Below are positions 7,835 to 14,057 of a DNA stretch of 20,176 bases, piece after piece; the first letter of the stretch is position 1, and every line of letters begins with the position of its first letter. The position numbers and the translations under genes are program-made. A model generated the notes under the pieces. That model made no database searches, was not told where the DNA came from, and saw only the letters and a program-made list of their open reading frames with translations. The stretch is taken from the NCBI GenBank assembly GCA_964370435.1, contig CAYJJG010000027.1, forward strand, positions 1 through 20,176, in the 5' to 3' direction. Origin of the DNA: CALVGQ01 sp964370435 (GTDB lineage: Bacteria > Bacillota_I > Bacilli_A > Erysipelotrichales > Erysipelotrichaceae).

Positions 7835-7857
7835 AGAATCTCCTCCTCTATTCTTAA

Positions 7858-7873
7858 CACATAATTATATGTG
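7858..7873. repeat. Palindrome in the IIC leader, candidate operator
   Basis: CACATA-ATTA-TATGTG is a perfect inverted repeat with 6-bp arms, between the predicted transcript start (about 7879) and the IIC ribosome binding site. Related sequences ACACATAATT at 7932-7941 and, inverted, TTAATATGTGT at 7982-7992 lie upstream of the promoter. This suggests a sugar-specific repressor or activator site. Confidence 0.5.
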
Positions 7874-7885
7874 CAAGTTAACTTA

Positions 7886-7914
7886 ATTGTAACCGCTTTA
7901 ATTAGCTTTGTCAA
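7886..7914 (-). promoter_or_regulatory. Promoter of IIC-IID with overlapping cre-like site
   Basis: On the minus strand TTGACA (7909-7914) and TACAAT (7886-7891) are exactly 17 bp apart. Over the -10 lies TTAAAGCGGTTACA (7888-7901), which matches the CcpA operator consensus TGWAARCGYTWNCW at 12 of 14 positions. CcpA bound there would block RNA polymerase when preferred sugars are present. Confidence 0.8.
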
Positions 7915-8031
7915 CCAAAATCCCACATTTTACACATAATTTAACGACAAAATTGTGGAATTTCGAAATATCTAAAATTAATTAATATGTGTCTAATACA
8001 AGCATACGCTTCCTATTTCTGATTATAACTG

Positions 8032-8970
8032 CTACTTTATAAAAGTTGCAATTTTATCTACAATATTTAATACTACTTGATTGTCAATTTCATTATCTTG
8101 ATTACTTGCAGTATCTTCTACAAAAAAACTATCTCCTTGTTTTTTACCATAAGACACTATGATTGCTTTTTCATAATATTGAGCTGTATGATATTTCAAA
8201 TCTTCATCACTCATTTCTTTACTATACAATTTATCTTCATCAAATAATTTTATAAATTTATGAGCTGCTGTTTTTGCAGCCGAACGATAGCCAACACCCA
8301 CGCGTGCACCTTTAGCAATGCAATCTAAAACAAGTACCGTTTTATCTTTTAAAGTTTTAGGAAGGGCCTCCTGAAGCATTTGATCCCCTTTATGATTCAT
8401 ACAACCCATATCAGTCAAAACAAAAGCAACTTTTTTCTTTCCTTTTAACTTTTCTGCCAATAATAAACTTCCAATTACCCCTGATGAATTTCTATTATAA
8501 TTATACTTGTTCGCTACTCCTTTTGTCATCACCGATGTACCCGCAAGCAAAACAAGCAGTAAACCAAACACAACAACTGAACCTAGTAAATTATTTTCAA
8601 AATCAATGTTTGGAACTTGAAATAATAATAAATATAAACTAAGAAATCCTCCAAATATTAATGGTGTATATACTGATATAAAAGTGCTTACAAATGAATT
8701 TGTCCCACTTATTGGAAAATATTTTAAAGTTTTTCCATAATTTTTTTGTGGTGTGTCATAATGACTAACTATGATAGTTTCAGCATTTTTTAAGTCACCT
8801 ATCATTAGGTTTACTGCTTTTTTACCTTTTTGGTTCATTACCGCATTGACTTCATATCCTAGTGCTTTGTATTCTTTTGCAATTTCATTAATAAACAAAT
8901 ATTTTTGTTTAATTGAAAATCTAACTGGCATCATTACTGCATACTTTAATATTAGCTCTTCTATATTCAT
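8032..8970 (-). CDS. M28-like membrane protein, probably catalytically dead
   Basis: This 312-residue protein resembles M28 zinc aminopeptidases: VSHYDTP (His70, Asp72) matches the first metal motif, RNSSGVIGSLLLAEKL (160-175) matches DN(A/G)SG plus its helix, and VLVLDCIAKG (Asp216) matches the third. Key ligands are missing. The bridging Asp is Arg160, the Glu-Glu pair is replaced by Asp187-Met188, and no C-terminal His motif is visible. Two membrane segments (about 97-117 and 129-147) sit inside the peptidase fold between the first and second motifs. It follows the 8974-9483 gene by 3 nt, so both are likely one operon. A role as a membrane-tethered binding protein is inference; a true but divergent enzyme is possible. 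Confidence 0.7.
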   Translation of the reverse strand: MNIEELILKYAVMMPVRFSIKQKYLFINEIAKEYKALGYEVNAVMNQKGKKAVNLMIGDLKNAETIIVSHYDTPQKNYGKTLKYFPISGTNSFVSTFISVYTPLIFGGFLSLYLLLFQVPNIDFENNLLGSVVVFGLLLVLLAGTSVMTKGVANKYNYNRNSSGVIGSLLLAEKLKGKKKVAFVLTDMGCMNHKGDQMLQEALPKTLKDKTVLVLDCIAKGARVGVGYRSAAKTAAHKFIKLFDEDKLYSKEMSDEDLKYHTAQYYEKAIIVSYGKKQGDSFFVEDTASNQDNEIDNQVVLNIVDKIATFIK

Positions 8971-8973
8971 GAC

Positions 8974-9483
8974 TTACCCCTTCTTTTTGTTAAACCAACT
9001 TAATGGTGTATTTTTAATTTTTGATAGTTGCACTTTGCTAGCTTCTTTTTCAGCAGCATGCTTTTTAAACATTCTTGATATTTTCATTAAACTAAAAATT
9101 TGAATATAAACTACTTCATCGCTCGTTAATAGAAGCAAAATCCCCATTCCGCGCTCTTGTCCACTAGAAGAAAGTGTTTTCCACTCTTTAACCTCTTCCC
9201 ACTGTACTATTTTTCCTTCTTTATCATTTTTAGGATTATGCACAACAAAGAATCCATCATATTCGGTTAAAATGACATAATCTTTAGCAAAAAACTGCAC
9301 AAACCCCGCTAACAAAATAAAGATTGCTCCAATAATCCATAAATTTGTTACATAGTATGTGCCTACAATAAATGCAACTCCAAAAATCATAGCAACAATG
9401 ATTGTTCCTGTTGGTTTAAATTTAAAAGTAGTAATTGGTGTTTCTTTAATATTTAATTCTTTATATTTTTCGCTCAATTCCAT
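8974..9483 (-). CDS. Small membrane protein with PH-like domain
   Basis: I do not recognise this family by name. From ATG 9483 the protein has 169 residues, with two adjacent membrane helices (about 26-45 and 48-66). A cytoplasmic part follows with alternating strands (DYVILTEYDGFFVVHNP, KIVQWEEVKEWKTL, VVYIQIFSL) and a Lys-rich helix, the look of a bacterial PH-like domain. A longer start at 9498 has no SD. ATG 9483 lies 8 nt after GGAGG, so I chose it. The gene precedes the M28-like gene by 3 nt and probably works with it. The plus-strand neighbour at 9675 has a similar helix-pair plus strand-rich design. Confidence 0.75.
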   Translation of the reverse strand: MELSEKYKELNIKETPITTFKFKPTGTIIVAMIFGVAFIVGTYYVTNLWIIGAIFILLAGFVQFFAKDYVILTEYDGFFVVHNPKNDKEGKIVQWEEVKEWKTLSSSGQERGMGILLLLTSDEVVYIQIFSLMKISRMFKKHAAEKEASKVQLSKIKNTPLSWFNKKKG

Positions 9484-9589
9484 CCCATATTCCTCCATCT
9501 ATGATTTAAGCTCTATTAAAATTATATTACAATTTTTTTGTTTTACCTATAAAAATATTTATTTATTTACTAATACTTTCAGTAATAAT

Positions 9590-9617
9590 TTGAATTTATT
9601 CTTAATTATGCTAAAAT
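9590..9617 (+). promoter_or_regulatory. Promoter of the 9675-10154 gene
   Basis: TTGAAT (9590-9595) and TAAAAT (9612-9617) are 16 bp apart, about 50 nt upstream of the start codon. Confidence 0.6.
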
Positions 9618-9674
9618 GATACTAGCAATTTTGCAGTTAAAATTTATATTATTCATAAGGAAAGAGGACTATTT

Positions 9675-10154
9675 ATGCTTATTTTATTTATGGCACTTGT
9701 TGGTGTTGTTACTTTAGTAGTACAGCTAAAAGAATCATCAAAAAAAATGCAACCCCTTAAACTAGAATTAGAGAGACAGAAATATGAATCCTATATCGAA
9801 AGAAAAGGTGCAGTAGCAGTAAATGTTGGAGTTATAGTTTTCTCAGTAATTTCTATAATCTTTGGATCTGTAATTCAGTATGATGAAGTAAGTATTGGGT
9901 TAGGAATCATCTTAGCTTTCTTGGGACTAGGCGAACTTCTTCAATTGGACTCAAAATATAAGGTTTATTATAATGAAGAACGCATTATAGTTAATGGTTT
10001 GACAATACGATTTAGAAGCATTAAGAAAATCACGCAAGCAAAACCTAAATTTTTAAAAAATTATGTAGTTCATACTCTTAACGGTCAAAGCGAGCGTATT
10101 GCAAAGGTTACGCTAGATAAAATCCAACAACACAAATCAATAACAGTACAATAA
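9675..10154 (+). CDS. Small membrane protein of unknown function
   Basis: This 159-residue protein has a short N-terminal hydrophobic helix (2-17), a charged coiled-coil-like stretch (18-45), and two more membrane helices (about 46-65 and 72-90). A cytoplasmic tail with short strands follows (KYKVYYNEERIIVNGLTIRF, then RSIKKITQAK), as in PH-like membrane proteins. AAGGAAAGAGG precedes the ATG. It is divergent from the 8974-9483 gene, which has a similar layout, so the two may be distant relatives. It is a single-gene unit ending in a strong shared terminator. No function can be assigned. Confidence 0.75.
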   Translation: MLILFMALVGVVTLVVQLKESSKKMQPLKLELERQKYESYIERKGAVAVNVGVIVFSVISIIFGSVIQYDEVSIGLGIILAFLGLGELLQLDSKYKVYYNEERIIVNGLTIRFRSIKKITQAKPKFLKNYVVHTLNGQSERIAKVTLDKIQQHKSITVQ

Positions 10155-10155
10155 A

Positions 10156-10199
10156 AAAAGTAGCAACTACTAACCTTAGGTTAAGCAGTTGCTACTTTT
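10156..10199. terminator. Bidirectional terminator between 9675 gene and PTS IIB
   Basis: AAAAGTAGCAACT (10156-10168) and AGTTGCTACTTTT (10187-10199) form a perfect 13-bp stem, with an inner palindrome AACCTTAGGTT in the loop. A and T runs on the outer sides let it work in both directions for the convergent genes. Confidence 0.88.
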
Positions 10200-10203
10200 A
10201 TTT

Positions 10204-10692
10204 TTAGAATTGTACGTCTTTTAGTAATGGCATGAAATCAACGGGTTCATGTGAAGGAACCATTTGAGCATATAAAACTACTCCATTATCATTTAGATAA
10301 TTGAAATGTTCTACATCATCTTTAGTAACTCCAACAGTCTTTTTAACTTGAACTGAACCATGTTTACTTGACATATTACCTACATTAACTTTTTCGAATT
10401 TCCATCCTAATTCAGCCATACGACGTAATGTTTCAGGTCTTCTTACAACCACGAAAATGCGATCATTAGGGTATGCAGCTTCTTTTAAACGCTCAACTGC
10501 TCTTTCAACACCTAAGATTGAAAGTTTTACTGTAGCTGGCGCAGCCATTTTAAGAGCCATTTTTTGAATGTCATCTTTTGATGCACCATCATCTACTACC
10601 ATAATGCGTGTTGCATTCAATTCATTTGTCCAATAAGCCGCAACTTGACCATGAATCAATCTTTCATCGATTCTAACGTTTACAAATTTCAT
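10204..10692 (-). CDS. PTS mannose-family IIB component
   Basis: IIB takes phosphate from IIA on a histidine and gives it to the incoming sugar at the IIC-IID channel. The 162-residue length is normal. The N-terminus VNVRIDERLIHGQV places the phosphoacceptor His at residue 14, and MVVDDGASKDDIQKMALKMA is also typical. AAAGGAG lies 9 nt before the ATG. The gene is alone: its partners IIC-IID lie 2.4 kb away and the IIA genes 4.1 kb or more away. Its promoter overlaps a weaker cre-like site and is preceded by a pair of direct repeats. It is divergent from the ceramidase-like gene. Confidence 0.94.
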   Translation of the reverse strand: MKFVNVRIDERLIHGQVAAYWTNELNATRIMVVDDGASKDDIQKMALKMAAPATVKLSILGVERAVERLKEAAYPNDRIFVVVRRPETLRRMAELGWKFEKVNVGNMSSKHGSVQVKKTVGVTKDDVEHFNYLNDNGVVLYAQMVPSHEPVDFMPLLKDVQF

Positions 10693-10726
10693 TATTATTT
10701 ACTCCTTTATTTAAGTTTATAAATAA

Positions 10727-10755
10727 ATGTTAACGTATGAACATATTTATGTCAA
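10727..10755 (-). promoter_or_regulatory. Promoter of PTS IIB with cre-like overlap
   Basis: On the minus strand TTGACA (10750-10755) and TAACAT (10727-10732) are 17 bp apart. The downstream part reads TACGTTAACA, which matches the strong half of the CcpA consensus; over 14 positions about 11 fit. As at the IIC promoter, the site covers the -10 box, so both units may be repressed together. Confidence 0.7.
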
Positions 10756-10763
10756 CAATGTTT

Positions 10764-10795
10764 TTTATACTAAATAATTCACTATTTATACTAAA
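10764..10795. repeat. Direct repeat TTTATACTAAA upstream of IIB, candidate operator
   Basis: TTTATACTAAA occurs at 10764-10774 and 10785-10795. The copies are in phase at 21 bp, two helical turns. The pair begins 9 bp upstream of the IIB -35 box and lies between IIB and the divergent ceramidase-like gene, a fitting place for a regulator of one or both. Confidence 0.55.
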
Positions 10796-10849
10796 AAAAT
10801 GTAAGTAACATGAATTTAAACAAGTATATAAAAAACAAAAATTTACTCT

Positions 10850-10877
10850 TTTGATTTGCTTATAGTAATGTTATGAT
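10850..10877 (+). promoter_or_regulatory. Possible promoter of the ceramidase-like gene
   Basis: TTTGAT (10850-10855) and TATGAT (10872-10877) are 16 bp apart, ending about 32 nt before the start codon. The match to consensus is moderate. Confidence 0.4.
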
Positions 10878-10909
10878 GAACTAAACAACGTAAAATAAGG
10901 AGATTAAAT

Positions 10910-12064
10910 ATGAATTTAGCAACAACAACTGTGTGTATTAACGCCACTTTCCCTGTTAAACAATATGGTCATTTAAGCCAAACTAATTTGATTGAAAAAG
11001 TAAATGATGATTTACAAGCGCGTATTGTTAGTCTTGAAAGTGACGAAATTGTTTGGATTCACATTTCATGCGATATTATCGGTTTTAACCAACTTTTTCA
11101 AGAAAACTTAAAAAATACCTTAACCCCTAATTTTGATAAACCCTTGTTTATTACAACGAGTGCAACACATACTCATCATGCTTGTAATCCGTATGATGAA
11201 CAATATCAAAAAGATCTTTTTAATATTCTTAAAGCAGCCATCTCAAATTTAGAATATAAAAAGCTAAATAACCCAACTGTAAGTTTTCAAACAGTTCCTT
11301 TTGATCAAGTAGGAAAAAGCCGAATTAGTAATCACGAAGCGACTGTATTACTTAGTTTATTGATCATCAAGGAAAACAATAATCCTTTAGTTAACTTTGT
11401 AATTCATAATGTGCATCCCACTATATTAGAAGCTAATACGCCTTTTTTCAGTGCTGAATATCCTGGTCTTACCCTAAGAAAACTTACTCAAGCAAATCCA
11501 GAACAGTTTTTTACTTTCATTCAAGGAGCAGCAGGAGATATTAGCACACGCTTCACAAGAGATGGCCAAGATTATGAGGCTGTTAAAGTCTTAGCACAAC
11601 GTCTTGTTGATAAAATTACACAAATGAAAAGGGAAGATATAAAAGATTATCCACTCACCTTAGACTATCAAGAAACACTTATGCCTTTAGAGCATGAATT
11701 AGATCCAATCGACCTTAGTTCAATTCCAGAAAATTTGACCCAACGAGAATTAGAAACCATTGCAATCGGACAAAAAGTACGCGAAAACATCAAAAATATG
11801 CCTGGTAAGTTAGCAAAAGATTGTCTTGTTTCACGTATTAAATTAGGCGATTTTGCTATTGTTTTTACACCTCATGAACTCTTTAGTTATTATCTTAAAA
11901 CTATCGATACTACCAAGAGTATTCTAGGTTGCTATTCTAACGGCTATACCAATTATGTAACAGGTTTAGACTTTCAGGCATTAACCTATGAATCTTTTAC
12001 AGATACTTTATCTTTATCTACCAAAAAAGCCTTGATTGAACAAATAGTCACATATTCAAAATAA
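10910..12064 (+). CDS. Neutral ceramidase-like amidohydrolase
   Basis: Neutral ceramidases are zinc enzymes that cut the N-acyl amide of ceramide. This 384-residue protein carries only the catalytic core. THTHH (86-90) and HNVHPT (166-171) match the zinc-His motifs. GDIS (209-212) matches the GDVSPN hexapeptide that holds the nucleophilic Ser. PHELF (Glu323) and TYE (Tyr360) fit the remaining zinc ligands. It has no signal peptide, so it should be cytoplasmic, unlike secreted ceramidases, and it lacks their long C-terminal domain. AAGGAG precedes the ATG. Being divergent from PTS IIB suggests it acts on an imported N-acylated or otherwise modified compound; this substrate idea is inference. 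The fold call is good; the reaction is unknown. Confidence 0.8.
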   Translation: MNLATTTVCINATFPVKQYGHLSQTNLIEKVNDDLQARIVSLESDEIVWIHISCDIIGFNQLFQENLKNTLTPNFDKPLFITTSATHTHHACNPYDEQYQKDLFNILKAAISNLEYKKLNNPTVSFQTVPFDQVGKSRISNHEATVLLSLLIIKENNNPLVNFVIHNVHPTILEANTPFFSAEYPGLTLRKLTQANPEQFFTFIQGAAGDISTRFTRDGQDYEAVKVLAQRLVDKITQMKREDIKDYPLTLDYQETLMPLEHELDPIDLSSIPENLTQRELETIAIGQKVRENIKNMPGKLAKDCLVSRIKLGDFAIVFTPHELFSYYLKTIDTTKSILGCYSNGYTNYVTGLDFQALTYESFTDTLSLSTKKALIEQIVTYSK

Positions 12065-12084
12065 AAAGAGATAATTTATCTCTT
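12062..12084 (-). terminator. Terminator of the GNAT-chorismate mutase gene
   Basis: AAGAGATAA and TTATCTCTT form a near-perfect inverted repeat (12066-12084). Read on the minus strand it ends in TTTTTAT. It lies just past the stop of the minus-strand gene and touches the end of the convergent ceramidase-like gene. Confidence 0.65.
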
Positions 12085-12090
12085 CTTTAA

Positions 12091-12114
12091 CCTTGATATT
12101 AATCAAGGTTTTTT
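12091..12114 (+). terminator. Terminator of the ceramidase-like gene
   Basis: CCTTGAT (12091-12097) and ATCAAGG (12102-12108) pair around ATTA and are followed by TTTTTT. The hairpin includes the last codons and stop of the convergent gene at 12099-12794. Confidence 0.85.
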
Positions 12115-12794
12115 AATATTTCCTCTTGATACTCTTTTGAAATATCCATCTGCATAAGACAATATTTCTTATAGTATTTTTTTAAATTTTCATCATTTAT
12201 TAATGCAGTATTTCGCACCAATACTTCTTCTTCTCTAGAAGCATCAAATATCGCTAGTTGATGTTGATGTTTATATTGAACTACTTGCTTTACTGCTTGC
12301 ATTCTTTTTTCAAATAAATGAGCGAGCTCTTTGTCAATTGCATTAATTTGTAAACGTGCTGCTGCTAATTCATTAAAATTTTTACACATTGTGATATGCG
12401 GGCAATGTTCATCCATATAAACCTCACCAACTGCTTCATATCCGCATTGCGCATAAAAACCTTGTGCTTGAACTTGAGCTGACAATACAAAAGAATTATA
12501 CCCCATAATAACCCCTTTAAATTCAAGTTCTTCCATCACTTTTATTCCTAGTTTATTTTTTCGGTATTCTGGTAGCACCGCAATTCGACCAAGGGTTAGC
12601 TGATCATCTTTTTCACTGTACATTCTACCACAGGCTATAGGTTTATCTTGATCATATAAGACAAGATGAATGCAAGTTTGATCACGCTCATCTTCTTCAT
12701 TTTGAAAACCTTGTTCCTCTATAAAGACTTTTTCTCTGATGCTATAAGCATCTTCAAAATGATCTTTCCCTTTATAAAATTTTACTTTATACAT
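12099..12794 (-). CDS. GNAT acetyltransferase fused to AroQ chorismate mutase
   Basis: Residues 1-139 form an ElaA-like GNAT domain: IREKVFIEEQGF, the acetyl-CoA region LGRIAVLPEYRKNKLGIKVM, and FYAQCGY. Residues 141-231 match the AroQ chorismate mutase that converts chorismate to prephenate. Aligned by eye with the E. coli domain, all active-site residues are kept: Arg147, Arg164, Lys175, Asp184, Arg187, Glu188 and Gln223 (E. coli Arg11, Arg28, Lys39, Asp48, Arg51, Glu52, Gln88). Both domains therefore look active. It overlaps the preceding gene by 8 bp and is the last gene of the malic enzyme cluster. No other aromatic-pathway gene is nearby, so the reason for the fusion is unclear. Domain calls are strong; the acetyl acceptor is unknown. 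Confidence 0.9.
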   Translation of the reverse strand: MYKVKFYKGKDHFEDAYSIREKVFIEEQGFQNEEDERDQTCIHLVLYDQDKPIACGRMYSEKDDQLTLGRIAVLPEYRKNKLGIKVMEELEFKGVIMGYNSFVLSAQVQAQGFYAQCGYEAVGEVYMDEHCPHITMCKNFNELAAARLQINAIDKELAHLFEKRMQAVKQVVQYKHQHQLAIFDASREEEVLVRNTALINDENLKKYYKKYCLMQMDISKEYQEEILKNLD

Positions 12795-14040
12795 GACTCT
12801 TCTCCTTTAAAATAATTCTTTTAATCACAACACTACCTTCACGCAGATACTCACTATTTAAGAATGACATGTAACTTCCTGGAGTTACTATTCCAGCAAA
12901 ACTGAACAAATCCAGCTGGGGACTACGAAGTATATGGTCTGCTAAAAGTACGCAATTAGTGCTCAACACAAAATAGGTGCGAAACTTTCCCTTTGTAAAC
13001 TTATACATTTTCGCTTTTGTACTGATATACACTCGTGATGCATAATCAATAAATCCAAGCTTTTTTTGTTTTTCAATAGGCGTTTGCCATAAATAAGTTC
13101 TATTTAATAACTCATCAATTCTTTGCTTAACTATTAATTTTTGTTTTTCATTGAGTTTTATACCATAACCAATAATCAGCTTATCTTCCTGATTACTAGC
13201 ATGATTTAAAAATGCACTACGCTCACACACAATTAATACCCCATCTCCAAATGTGCCCATTAGTCGGCGACGTTCAGGATCATGTAGACCATAAGAATAT
13301 ATTTTATTTTCGAAACATATATCAACATGCCCTAATGATTCAGGACCCTTAGCGCTCAAATAAAAAAACACTTCTACATCGGGTTGTATTGAATTTTTTT
13401 CTTGTGAATCATCAATATCAATCAATTTATTAGCAGAAAAATAAACTTGTTGAGGGATAATTGCTGAAATCAAAATTGGCACCGAAACATTTAAACGACG
13501 CAGTAATTTTCTTTTAGCAACAGGAGACACTAAGTCCTTTAGCGTTTCTAAAATAGTGACTAAAGCATAAAACACGAGATAACATCCTGTAAAAAAGGAC
13601 AATGCTTCTAATGTACTAATTGGAGCTGACAACAAAACTACTGCTGATACCAAATTAATTAGCACTAAAACAAGTCTATAGCCTGTTCCACGTAACATAT
13701 CACGTAAATACACAACATAATTCACCATTTGTATTAAAGCATTAATCAATGCAAACCAACCTATTACATAAGGAATAAAAGTGACTACTAATTGTGGATT
13801 TAAAAATCCGTAAATTGCGATAAATAAGCAGGTTATTGATAAAATAAGTTGAGTGATAACTAATTTCTTTTTTATCATCATGCCTAGTGACAATGAAAAA
13901 CTCATGTAGATGAATCCACCTGAAAAGAGAATATAAACAAAAGTCCAAACAGCTACATGTCTTGTTATTGCAATAACACCTAGGACAAGTAAAAGTAATC
14001 CTCGAATAATTTCATTTGCTAAGTTTATCTTTTTATTCAA
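12787..14040 (-). CDS. HdeD-like membrane protein with papain-like C-terminal domain
   Basis: The first 170 of 417 residues hold six hydrophobic segments (about 10-27, 32-52, 60-79, 85-112, 121-139, 145-166) like HdeD/DUF308 proteins. After a linker, residues 222-412 look like a permuted NlpC/P60 (YiiX-type) domain: GHVDICF (His238) comes first and STNCVLLADHIL (Cys363) later, then PGSYMSFL. His before Cys is the circularly permuted order. Such domains hydrolyse or transfer amide or ester bonds, possibly on peptidoglycan or lipids. No signal peptide is present and the domain follows an even number of helices, so it is probably cytoplasmic. The start is TTG at 14040, supported by AAAGGAAG 5 nt upstream and a 17-nt gap to the malic enzyme. 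Function is inferred. Confidence 0.7.
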   Translation of the reverse strand: MNKKINLANEIIRGLLLLVLGVIAITRHVAVWTFVYILFSGGFIYMSFSLSLGMMIKKKLVITQLILSITCLFIAIYGFLNPQLVVTFIPYVIGWFALINALIQMVNYVVYLRDMLRGTGYRLVLVLINLVSAVVLLSAPISTLEALSFFTGCYLVFYALVTILETLKDLVSPVAKRKLLRRLNVSVPILISAIIPQQVYFSANKLIDIDDSQEKNSIQPDVEVFFYLSAKGPESLGHVDICFENKIYSYGLHDPERRRLMGTFGDGVLIVCERSAFLNHASNQEDKLIIGYGIKLNEKQKLIVKQRIDELLNRTYLWQTPIEKQKKLGFIDYASRVYISTKAKMYKFTKGKFRTYFVLSTNCVLLADHILRSPQLDLFSFAGIVTPGSYMSFLNSEYLREGSVVIKRIILKEKSHV

Positions 14041-14057
14041 AATATCTTCCTTTCACT

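Noticed and set aside
7835..8031. Sigma-54 (-12/-24) promoter for the mannose-family PTS
   Set aside because: No TGGCAC-N5-TTGC-like sequence and no LevR-type activator gene are present. A near-perfect SigA promoter is.
9484..9498. Longer start for the 8974-9483 protein at 9498
   Set aside because: No SD precedes it, and its first codons are themselves the SD (GGAGG) of the ATG at 9483.
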